Source: Stenotrophomonas maltophilia (lineage in GTDB: Bacteria; Pseudomonadota; Gammaproteobacteria; Xanthomonadales; Xanthomonadaceae). Taken from it: DNA of 13,747 bases. The DNA is taken from positions 13,901 to 27,647 of the forward strand of contig DJBL01000018.1 in the NCBI GenBank assembly GCA_002435595.1, in the 5' to 3' direction. The position numbers were made by a program, and so were the translations under genes. Below are positions 1-6,105 of this stretch, piece after piece. The notes under the pieces are model-generated. The model saw only the letters and a program-made list of their open reading frames with translations. It did no database searches and had not been told where the DNA came from. Position 1 is the first letter of the stretch. Every line of letters begins with the position of its first letter.

Positions 1-99
1 ACCGTTGGTCGGCTGTCGCGGCCCCAAACCGGTAGCGCCGACCGTTGGTCGGCTGTCGCGGTGCCAGATCGACCGCAGCCGACCAACGGTCGGCTCTAC
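1..99. repeat. SMAG (GTAG-type REP) cluster
   Basis: Two complete GTAG-headed hairpins and one partial are visible. On the plus strand, GTAG at 32-35 is followed by stem GCCGACC (37-43), loop GTT and stem GGTCGGC (47-53). In the opposite orientation, stem 78-84 and stem 88-94 are followed by CTAC at 96-99, which is GTAG on the minus strand. Positions 1-20 repeat 41-60 exactly, so the left edge cuts a third copy, giving a 40-nt direct period. This architecture matches the SMAG REP family known from Stenotrophomonas genomes. The inverted pair ends 5 nt beyond the stop codon of the minus-strand oxidoreductase, where such elements often affect mRNA 3' ends. No U-tract follows, so I do not call it a terminator. 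Confidence 0.85.
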
Positions 100-104
100 G
101 TGGC

Positions 105-1082
105 TCAGGGGCGCAGCAGCACTTTTCCGTTGCGGCCCGGTTCCAGGCTGGCGCTGGCGGCGGCCGCCACCTGGTCCAGTCCGAACACGCCGTCCACCGG
201 CAGGCTCAGCCCACCGCGCGCGGCCAGCTGCAGCAGTTCGCCGACCAGCCGCCGCTTGTCCTCGGCGGCCATCGCCTGGCTCACCTTGCTGCCCCAGAAC
301 CCTTTCACCGTGGCCTGCTTGAAGATCACATCGCCCGAGTTGAGCTGCATCGGCTCGCCGGTCATGGAGCCGAACGACACCAGCGTGCCGCCGTCGCCCA
401 GCAGCGTCATCAGCTCACTGCTGGCGCGACCGCCCACCGAATCCACCGCCGCGGCGATCGAGCCGCCGGCCACCCGCGACTGCACCTGCGCCATCCAGTC
501 GGACTGGGCGGTGGAAATCGTGTTGTCGATGCCCAGCGCCTCCATTTCCGCCACGCCGGCATCGCGCCGCACCAGATTCACGCAGTGCACCCCGCGCGCC
601 TTGGACAGCATCGCCAGGGCCTTGCCGACCGCGCCGTTGGCGGCGTTCTGCAGGATCCACTGCCCCTGGCGCACCTGCAAAAACTCCAGCAGCATCAGTG
701 CGCTCAGCGGCATCGCAATCAGCTGCGCCGCGGTTTCATCATCGATCGCATCCGGCATGGGAATGACCATCTTCGCCGGTGCGATGAACTGCTCGGCCCA
801 GGTGCCATGCACCGAGGCGGCGCTGACCCGCTGGCCCACGGCCAGGCCCTGAACGCCCTCGCCCAGCGCGTCGATCACGCCGGTCGCTTCACTGCCGCCA
901 ATGGCCGGCAGCGTGGGCTTGTAGCCGTACTTGCCGCGTACGGTCCACAGGTCGTGGTTGTGGATGGGGGCCAGCACGGTGCGGATACGCACCTCGCCTG
1001 CGCCCGGCTGCGGGGTCGGCACATCGCCCCCGTGCAATACGACGGTGGGATCGCCAAAGGTGTCATGCAATGCAGCGCGCAT
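105..1082 (-). CDS. Zinc-independent MDR-family NAD(P)H oxidoreductase (quinone/enoyl reductase-like)
   Basis: This encodes a 325-residue cytoplasmic medium-chain dehydrogenase/reductase. An N-terminal GroES-like domain (about residues 1-130) carries the GGSEATG segment at 62-68. It is followed by a Rossmann nucleotide-binding domain with NAANGAVG at 146-153, the glycine-rich form seen in trans-2-enoyl-CoA reductase (MECR/ETR-like) and quinone reductase branches. Structural-zinc cysteines are absent (I find a single Cys), so a zinc alcohol dehydrogenase is unlikely. The ATG at 1082 was chosen over an upstream in-frame start (1145) because AGGAGA lies 6-7 nt before it. The gene follows the membrane-protein gene 90 nt downstream and may be cotranscribed with it. 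SMAG repeats lie just past the stop. The true substrate, whether quinone, enoyl thioester or enone, cannot be told from sequence. Confidence 0.88.
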   Translation of the reverse strand: MRAALHDTFGDPTVVLHGGDVPTPQPGAGEVRIRTVLAPIHNHDLWTVRGKYGYKPTLPAIGGSEATGVIDALGEGVQGLAVGQRVSAASVHGTWAEQFIAPAKMVIPMPDAIDDETAAQLIAMPLSALMLLEFLQVRQGQWILQNAANGAVGKALAMLSKARGVHCVNLVRRDAGVAEMEALGIDNTISTAQSDWMAQVQSRVAGGSIAAAVDSVGGRASSELMTLLGDGGTLVSFGSMTGEPMQLNSGDVIFKQATVKGFWGSKVSQAMAAEDKRRLVGELLQLAARGGLSLPVDGVFGLDQVAAAASASLEPGRNGKVLLRP

Positions 1083-1115
1083 GGAAGTCTCCTGTTGCCA
1101 GTTCAATGGGGGATT

Positions 1116-1156
1116 GCCGGGCGGTGCCCGGCCCTGCAGGGGCACACGTGGTGCCC
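1116..1156 (-). promoter_or_regulatory. Competing intercistronic hairpins
   Basis: The gap between the membrane-protein and oxidoreductase genes holds three small inverted repeats. They are GGGCAC/GTGCCC (1140-1145 with 1151-1156), GTGCCC/GGGCAC (1124-1129 with 1140-1145) and GCCGGGC/GCCCGGC (1116-1122 with 1126-1132, loop GGT). The middle pairing excludes both others. No U-run follows the last hairpin in the minus-strand transcript. An intercistronic RNA-processing or attenuation role is possible but only inferred. Confidence 0.3.
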
Positions 1157-1172
1157 GGAAACGCGTCTGGCC

Positions 1173-1946
1173 TCAACGCCGATGGCGGTGCGCGGCCACG
1201 ACCGGTACGGTCGGATGGCGCCACGCCCGGGTGCGCAGCAGCAACGTCTGCAGCACCAGCAGCGCGGCAATCGCCAGCGCCAGCACCGACACCGTATCGG
1301 CGCCGGGCAGGCGCCAGCCCGACTGCTTCACGTACACACCGACCAGTGCCCACACCACGGCCGCCGGGTAGGCGAAGTGCCCGCGCAGGCGCTGGTTCAT
1401 CGCCCACGCCAGCAGCGTGGCCAGGGCCAGCAGCACCACGCTCCAGCCGAACATGTCGGCGGTGGGCAGCCACTGGTAGGCCACGATGACTTGGGCGGTG
1501 TTGAGGAAGGCGGCCATCGTCAGCCAGCCGGCGTGCAGGGCCAGCGGATAGGCCGCCCAGGCGCGCTGGCCGCCGGTGGCGTCGGTGGGCGCAGCGCGCA
1601 CGGCCGCCATCAGCAGGCACACCAGCGCGGCCCAGATGATCGCCAGCGCAGGCAGGAACCACTGGCTGGAAAACACCGGCATCCACGCGGCCGTCAGCGC
1701 GAAGCCCGCTGCCGCCCAGCCACGCACCCCGGGCAGGTCCGGGCGGCGGCGCCGCAGCTGCCACAGCCCGAAGATCACGTCCCACAGGAAGATCACGCCC
1801 CAGATCGCAAACGCGTACCCCGCGGCCACCAGGAGGGTCGGATAGCGGTCGGAAATCGCGCCATTGGTCGGGCCGAATGCGCCGGATTGCGAGAACCACG
1901 ACACCACCGGCATGGCCAATGCGGCCAACAACACGATCCAACGCAT
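1173..1946 (-). CDS. Multi-pass, tryptophan-rich membrane protein (TspO/MBR-like)
   Basis: This encodes a 257-residue hydrophobic protein with about six to seven predicted membrane segments separated by short basic loops such as QLRRRRPDLP. It is rich in Trp, with a FAIWGVIFLWDVIFGLW stretch after the first membrane segment. That resembles the roughly 250-residue bacterial proteins annotated as tryptophan-rich sensory (TspO/MBR-like) proteins, but I do not see the compact 150-residue classical TspO layout. The family call is therefore tentative and no ligand should be assumed. The ATG at 1946 (MRWIVLL) is preferred over a TTG six codons upstream because GGAG lies 9 nt before it. It is transcribed divergently from the chloroperoxidase-type gene and lies 90 nt upstream of the oxidoreductase gene on the same strand. 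The C-terminus ends in a basic His/Arg tail (HRHRR). Confidence 0.75.
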   Translation of the reverse strand: MRWIVLLAALAMPVVSWFSQSGAFGPTNGAISDRYPTLLVAAGYAFAIWGVIFLWDVIFGLWQLRRRRPDLPGVRGWAAAGFALTAAWMPVFSSQWFLPALAIIWAALVCLLMAAVRAAPTDATGGQRAWAAYPLALHAGWLTMAAFLNTAQVIVAYQWLPTADMFGWSVVLLALATLLAWAMNQRLRGHFAYPAAVVWALVGVYVKQSGWRLPGADTVSVLALAIAALLVLQTLLLRTRAWRHPTVPVVAAHRHRR

Positions 1947-2107
1947 GCATCCACTCCAACTCAAAGAGCGCTGACGATACGCGGTTGACGGTTAAGGCGG
2001 TGGCATGGCCGTCGATGATCGGGCACACCGATGCAATCGCCAGGGGCGCGGCAGCGCTTTACTGGCGCCGCCCGGCGTTTCGCCGCGGCCCCCACTGGAC
2101 CGATCCG
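1947..2107. promoter_or_regulatory. Divergent intergenic region between membrane-protein and hydrolase genes
   Basis: This 161-nt region must carry promoters for the two divergent genes. A TTGACG (1984-1989) could be a plus-strand -35 element, but I find no convincing -10 at 16-18 nt. A short hairpin, CGGCG-TTT-CGCCG (2073-2085), sits 22 nt before the outer start codon of the hydrolase and might affect its translation. Nothing else stands out. Confidence 0.3.
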
Positions 2108-3100
2108 ATGTCGTCATTTCTTCCCGATCGCCCTGGCGATCCTGCCCGGCGGCAGTTCCTGGCCACCGGCATGGCCGTGTCGGCAGCGCTGATGCTCCCT
2201 GCCCTGCCAGGCCCGGCGCTTGCGTCCGGGCCCGCTGTTTCCCACCCCAACCCCCACCCCACCGGAGATACCCAGATGAGCAGTTACCACACCGTCAAAG
2301 ACGGCACCCGCATCTTCTACAAGGACTGGGGCCACGGCCAGCCGGTGGTGTTCGCCCATGGCTGGCCCCTCAGCAGCGACGCCTGGGACCCGCAGATGCT
2401 GTTCATGGGCCAGCACGGCTACCGCGTGATCGCGCACGACCGCCGCAGCCATGGCCGCTCCACCCAGACCTGGGACGGCAACAGCATGGATACCTACGCC
2501 GACGACCTGGCCTCGCTGATCGAGGCGCTGGACCTGAAGGACGCGATTCTGGTGGGCCACTCCACCGGCGGCGGCGAGATCGCCCACTACATCGGCCGCC
2601 ACGGCAGCAAGCGCGTGGCCAAGGCCGTGCTGGTGGGGGCGGTGCCGCCGCAGATGGTGGTCAGCGCCACCAACCCGGGTGGCCTGCCGATGAGCGTGTT
2701 CGACGGCATCCGCGCCGGGGTGGCCGCCGACCGTTCACAGTTCTACCAGGACCTGACCACGCCGTTCTTCGGGGCCAACCGTGACGGGCACAAGGTCAGC
2801 CAGGGCATGCGCGACGCCTTCTGGCTGCAGGGCATGCAGGGCGGCCACAAGGGGCAGTACGACTGCATCCGCGAGTTCTCCGAGGTGGACTACACGCAGG
2901 ACCTGAAGAAGATCGACGTGCCCACGCTGGTGGTGCATGGCGATGACGACCAGATCGTGCCGATCGATGCGTCGGGCCGGCTGTCGGCGAAGATCGTGGC
3001 CAACGCCACGTTGAAGGTGTATCCGGGCGCGCCGCACGGCCTGACCGTGACCCATGCAGACCAGTTCAACCAGGACCTGCTGGCTTTCGCCAAGGCGTAA
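2108..3100 (+). CDS. Cofactor-free (non-heme) chloroperoxidase-type alpha/beta hydrolase with optional Tat leader
   Basis: This is an alpha/beta hydrolase of the bacterial cofactor-free haloperoxidase group, which act as esterases or perhydrolases and can form peracids that halogenate in vitro. From the internal ATG at 2276 the protein is 274 residues, the usual length for the group. It has the nucleophile elbow GHSTGGGE (Ser96), the Asp of HGDDDQIVP (about 225), catalytic His254 in GAPHGL, and the FAHGWPLSSDAW oxyanion region. From ATG 2108 it is 330 residues, with an N-terminal RRQFLA twin-arginine motif, a hydrophobic stretch and an ALA-S-type cleavage site. GGAG lies 8 nt before 2276, whereas the outer start has only a weak GGA. 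I give the outer start because a full Tat signal is unlikely by chance, but translation may begin at both. A strong terminator follows. The natural substrate is unknown. Confidence 0.9.
   Translation: MSSFLPDRPGDPARRQFLATGMAVSAALMLPALPGPALASGPAVSHPNPHPTGDTQMSSYHTVKDGTRIFYKDWGHGQPVVFAHGWPLSSDAWDPQMLFMGQHGYRVIAHDRRSHGRSTQTWDGNSMDTYADDLASLIEALDLKDAILVGHSTGGGEIAHYIGRHGSKRVAKAVLVGAVPPQMVVSATNPGGLPMSVFDGIRAGVAADRSQFYQDLTTPFFGANRDGHKVSQGMRDAFWLQGMQGGHKGQYDCIREFSEVDYTQDLKKIDVPTLVVHGDDDQIVPIDASGRLSAKIVANATLKVYPGAPHGLTVTHADQFNQDLLAFAKA
2264..2278 (+). promoter_or_regulatory. Internal ribosome binding site and second start of the hydrolase
   Basis: GGAG at 2264-2267 lies 8 nt before an in-frame ATG (2276), exactly where the conserved catalytic domain begins. 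It lies between the Tat signal and the mature enzyme and would produce a leaderless cytoplasmic form. Confidence 0.55.
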
Positions 3101-3125
3101 CGCACCGCCACCATGGCCGTACATG

Positions 3126-3154
3126 GCGCCGGGTTCTACCCGGCGCTTTTTTTT
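3126..3154 (+). terminator. Rho-independent terminator of the hydrolase gene
   Basis: A perfect 9-bp stem pairs GCGCCGGGT (3126-3134) with ACCCGGCGC (3138-3146) around a TCT loop, followed by eight T (3147-3154). It lies 26 nt after the hydrolase stop. It is directional: the other strand has no U-run after the hairpin, so the convergent minus-strand operon ending at 3185 is not obviously terminated by it. Confidence 0.92.
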
Positions 3155-3184
3155 GGTTCCTCTTCCGCCTTTTGCACGTGCCCG

Positions 3185-4816
3185 TCAGCCCAGTTCGTGG
3201 GCGTGCTTCAACGGGGGCAGCGCGCCATGACCGCCCACGAAATGCCGCACGATCGGCGCGTGTTCGCCGCGGTGCAACGCCCGCACCTTCTGCTGATGGT
3301 CGCGGTCTTCAGCGGTCACGCGCTCGTGCTGGCGCAGGTGTTCGACCCAGGAGCTGGTCACGAAATACTCCAGGTGGATGCCCGGCGTGGCGACGTCCTC
3401 GGCCACGCCCCACAGCACCGCACCGTCGCGACGCCGGGTCCGGCCCAGTTCACCCATCAACGCATGGAACGCCGCGCGGTCGGCCTCGGCGATGCGGTAC
3501 TCCACCGTAACCAGCACCGGGCCGCGATCGTGCGACACCGGCACCGCCAGCTCGGGTGCCGGCCAGGCGCCGGCCGGCCGCAGGTCCAGCTCCTCGCTGC
3601 CGGCGATGCGCACGCGCCAGACCAGCAGCCCGGCGATCACCGCGCCCACCGACGCGATCGTCAGCGCCAGCGGGATCGAGGTGCGCTGGGCGATGCTGCC
3701 CCAGCTCAGGCCACCCGCGGCCATGCCCAGCGAGAACACCATGATGTACAGCGACAGCGCCCGCGCCCGCACCCACGGCGGCACCGCGGTCTGCGCGGCG
3801 ATCTGCAGCGAGGACAGCACCGTGATCCAGGCAAAGCCGTTGATCAGCATCGCCACCGGCAGCAGCGCCATGTGCCGCAGCCAGGCCAGCCCGAACAGGC
3901 TCAGCGCGCAGGCCAGCGTGGCCAGCAGCACCAGCAGGTCGCGGTCCAGGCGCGCACGCAGGGTTGGCAGCACCAGCGCGCCGCTGACCGCACCGATGCC
4001 GATGCAGCCCAGCAGGATGCCGTAAAGGCCCGCGCCGCCGTGCATTTCCCCGCGCACCACCAGCGGCAGCAGCGCGGTCACCGCACTGGCGAAGAAGAAG
4101 AACCCGGCCGACTTCACCAGCACTGCCTGCAGGCGGCCGGCGCGCAGCGCATAACGCAGGCCCGCGCGCAGGCCCGCGCCGAAGCCTTCCGGCGGCAGCG
4201 TGGACGCCGTGGCATCCGGCGTCCAGCGGGTGAGCACGATCAGCATGGCGGCAAAGCTCAACGCGTTCAGGCCGAACGCCCAGCTCGGCCCCAGCTGCGC
4301 CACGATCAACCCGCCGATGGCCGGGCCCAGCGAGCGTGCGATGTTGATCCCGATCGAATTGAGCGCCACCGCCGAGGCCAGCATCGGCCGTGGCACCAGT
4401 TCGGAGACGATCGCTGCCTGCGCCGGCATCGCCATCGCCGCGCCGCAGCCCATCGCGAAGGTCAGCGCCACCAGCAAGCCGGGGGTCAGCATCGACAACC
4501 CCGTCAACGTGGCCAGCGTGGCCGCCACCAGCAGCATCCAGCCCTGGGTGAACAGCAGGTAGCGGCGGCGGTCGACGATGTCGGCCAGGGTGCCGGCCAC
4601 CAGTGCAAGCAGCACCACCGGCACGGTAGTGGCCGACTGCACCAGCGCCACCATCAACGGCGATCCGGTGCGCTCGGCCATGACCCAGGCCGCGGCCACG
4701 TCATTGATCCAGGTGCCCACGTTGCTGCCCAGGATGGCCAGCCACATCGCGCGGAACAGGCCGATCTTCAGCGGCGACCATGCGCCGGGGGCGGCGCCCT
4801 CGTTGTTGCTTACCAT
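3185..4816 (-). CDS. MFS transporter (MFS_3/EntS-like) with C-terminal ABM-like domain
   Basis: This encodes a 543-residue inner-membrane major facilitator protein. About residues 1-410 form the 10-12 helix core. It has an IVDRRRYLL loop of the MFS signature-A type between helices 2 and 3, and a GSNVGTWINDVA first helix typical of the EntS/transmembrane-secretion-effector branch (MFS_3). The last 110-120 residues are soluble and look like an antibiotic-biosynthesis-monooxygenase-type ferredoxin-like fold (VLVTVEYRIAEADRAAFHAL through LEYFVTSSWVEHLRQHERVT), an extension found in part of this family. The ATG at 4816 has AGGAG 7 nt upstream and overlaps the stop of the preceding channel gene by 7 nt, implying translational coupling. 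An in-frame start at 5050 would extend into that gene without a recognisable domain. As last gene of the operon it could import or export the substrate or product. The family is mostly efflux. Confidence 0.88.
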   Translation of the reverse strand: MVSNNEGAAPGAWSPLKIGLFRAMWLAILGSNVGTWINDVAAAWVMAERTGSPLMVALVQSATTVPVVLLALVAGTLADIVDRRRYLLFTQGWMLLVAATLATLTGLSMLTPGLLVALTFAMGCGAAMAMPAQAAIVSELVPRPMLASAVALNSIGINIARSLGPAIGGLIVAQLGPSWAFGLNALSFAAMLIVLTRWTPDATASTLPPEGFGAGLRAGLRYALRAGRLQAVLVKSAGFFFFASAVTALLPLVVRGEMHGGAGLYGILLGCIGIGAVSGALVLPTLRARLDRDLLVLLATLACALSLFGLAWLRHMALLPVAMLINGFAWITVLSSLQIAAQTAVPPWVRARALSLYIMVFSLGMAAGGLSWGSIAQRTSIPLALTIASVGAVIAGLLVWRVRIAGSEELDLRPAGAWPAPELAVPVSHDRGPVLVTVEYRIAEADRAAFHALMGELGRTRRRDGAVLWGVAEDVATPGIHLEYFVTSSWVEHLRQHERVTAEDRDHQQKVRALHRGEHAPIVRHFVGGHGALPPLKHAHELG

Positions 4817-6105
4817 TGCCACGCTCCTACCATCGATGCAAACAAGGTGTCGCGGCCAGCGGCCGCGCGCAGGCCGGGACCGGCCTCGAACCAGGCCAAC
4901 TGGGCCTGCCATTGCCACTGCGGGCTTGCCCGCCACGTGGTTTCCCACTTGAACTGCTGGCCGATCCGGCGCGGTGTGCCGGCACTGCCCGGCAACGCGG
5001 CCAGCGGCGCGGGCGTGGTGTAGATCGCATCGGCGCGGCGATGCTTCCACGCCAGCTGCCAGCCGAGCTCGGTAGTGACCGCCGGATGCGGGGTCAGGGT
5101 CAGGGTCGGCTGCACGTCCATCAGGTTGGCCGGTGCCAGCAGGCTGGCCTCGCTGAAGTACGCCGCCTTGGGATACAGCGCATTGAACGTCTGCAGGCGG
5201 CCATCACCGGGCCTGCGGTCACCACTGGCGATGTCCGCTTTCACGCCCAGCCGCGGTTGCCACGTTCGTTGCGACCAGCGCACGCCGGTATCGCTGGCCA
5301 GCGTCCATGCCCGGATGGCCAGGTCGCCCTGCGCCCCGGACAGCGTGCCGCGCTGCGCCACCAGTTCGACGTTGGCATCCCAGCGTGGCTGCCGCGCGAA
5401 CCAGCGCGCTCCCAGCGTGGTGCGCCGCTCGTCGCCCCGGGCGCTGGCAAAGCGGGCATCGTCGCGACCATAGCCCAGCAGATACACGTCCAGCCCGGTG
5501 CCCGCGCTGCGCCCCTGCAGCGTCGCATACCCGCCCAGCAGGTACTGGCCGTGATCGCTGCGGTCATCGAATGCGCCGGGGCGGTTGTCGACCGGGCGCA
5601 GCGCCATCAGGTCCAGCCGCCAGCGCGGCGCGCGCCAGCGGCCGCGCACGCCGTCGAACGCCAGCCGGATGTTCGGCCCGTCGCGCACCGACAGCAGCCG
5701 CGAGCTGCCATAGCCGGCTTCCTGCCTGCCCAACTGCCAGCCAAGGTGGTCGCCCTGCCACTGCACGTAGCCCTGCTGCAGGTCCAACGCCCCGCGATCG
5801 GTGCCACCGGCACCCCCTCGGCGGCCCTGCTCGGCATGCACCCCCAGCTGCGCCACGGCCTGCCAGCCGTCGCGTTGAGCGCGGATCGAGGCCAGCGCCC
5901 GCAGCAGCCCGTAGCCGTCCTGCTGCCCGCCCTGCACGCCGAACCGGGTCGGGTCGTAATACATGCTGCGCAGACGCAGCGACGCCTCCATCTGCAGCTG
6001 GCCACCCCCGTCCAGCGCCAGGCACTGGCCAGCGCCGTCGGCCTCGCAGGCCAGCACCGGCGACGCAGCGGCCAGGCCCAGGGTCAGAAGGCGAAGCAAG
6101 AGCAA
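4810..6105 (-). CDS. Alginate-export-family outer-membrane channel
   Basis: This encodes about 431 residues. A short hydrophobic N-terminal signal peptide (LLLRLLTLGLAAASPVLA) is followed by an amphipathic, Trp/Tyr/Arg-rich chain ending in ...ASMVGAWQW, the terminal aromatic strand of an outer-membrane beta-barrel. The overall pattern, including QLGRQEAGYGSSRLLSVRDG and LDLMALRPV, fits the alginate-export (AlgE-like) porin family, many members of which sit beside catabolic genes and are not involved in alginate. No ATG precedes the signal peptide. The best start is TTG at 6105, with another TTG two codons later, so translation probably depends on coupling to the amidohydrolase gene, which it overlaps by about 22 nt. 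Its own end overlaps the MFS start. The VLAC sequence could also be read as a weak lipobox, but a barrel protein makes signal peptidase I cleavage more likely. Confidence 0.8.
   Translation of the reverse strand: MLLLRLLTLGLAAASPVLACEADGAGQCLALDGGGQLQMEASLRLRSMYYDPTRFGVQGGQQDGYGLLRALASIRAQRDGWQAVAQLGVHAEQGRRGGAGGTDRGALDLQQGYVQWQGDHLGWQLGRQEAGYGSSRLLSVRDGPNIRLAFDGVRGRWRAPRWRLDLMALRPVDNRPGAFDDRSDHGQYLLGGYATLQGRSAGTGLDVYLLGYGRDDARFASARGDERRTTLGARWFARQPRWDANVELVAQRGTLSGAQGDLAIRAWTLASDTGVRWSQRTWQPRLGVKADIASGDRRPGDGRLQTFNALYPKAAYFSEASLLAPANLMDVQPTLTLTPHPAVTTELGWQLAWKHRRADAIYTTPAPLAALPGSAGTPRRIGQQFKWETTWRASPQWQWQAQLAWFEAGPGLRAAAGRDTLFASMVGAWQW

Noticed and set aside
45..1988. A 647-codon plus-strand frame across the oxidoreductase and membrane-protein genes
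   Set aside because: It spans two well-supported genes and their gap on the other strand, with low-complexity composition and no recognisable motif.
3126..3154. Bidirectional terminator, or another SMAG element, at the convergent gene ends
   Set aside because: U-tract is present only for the plus strand. GTAG appears inside the reverse complement but without the REP layout of a head followed by a stem-loop.
3113..5023. A 636-codon plus-strand frame opposite the MFS gene
   Set aside because: Gln/His/Arg-rich low-complexity translation beginning in the terminator and running opposite a clear transporter gene. It is a compositional shadow.
4817..5050. 78-residue N-terminal extension of the MFS protein
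   Set aside because: It lies within the channel gene in a different frame, is not hydrophobic or family-like, and a good Shine-Dalgarno marks the ATG at 4816.
4810..6105. True alginate secretion locus
   Set aside because: No alginate polymerase, epimerase, lyase or AlgK/AlgX-type genes are nearby. The family name only reflects barrel homology.
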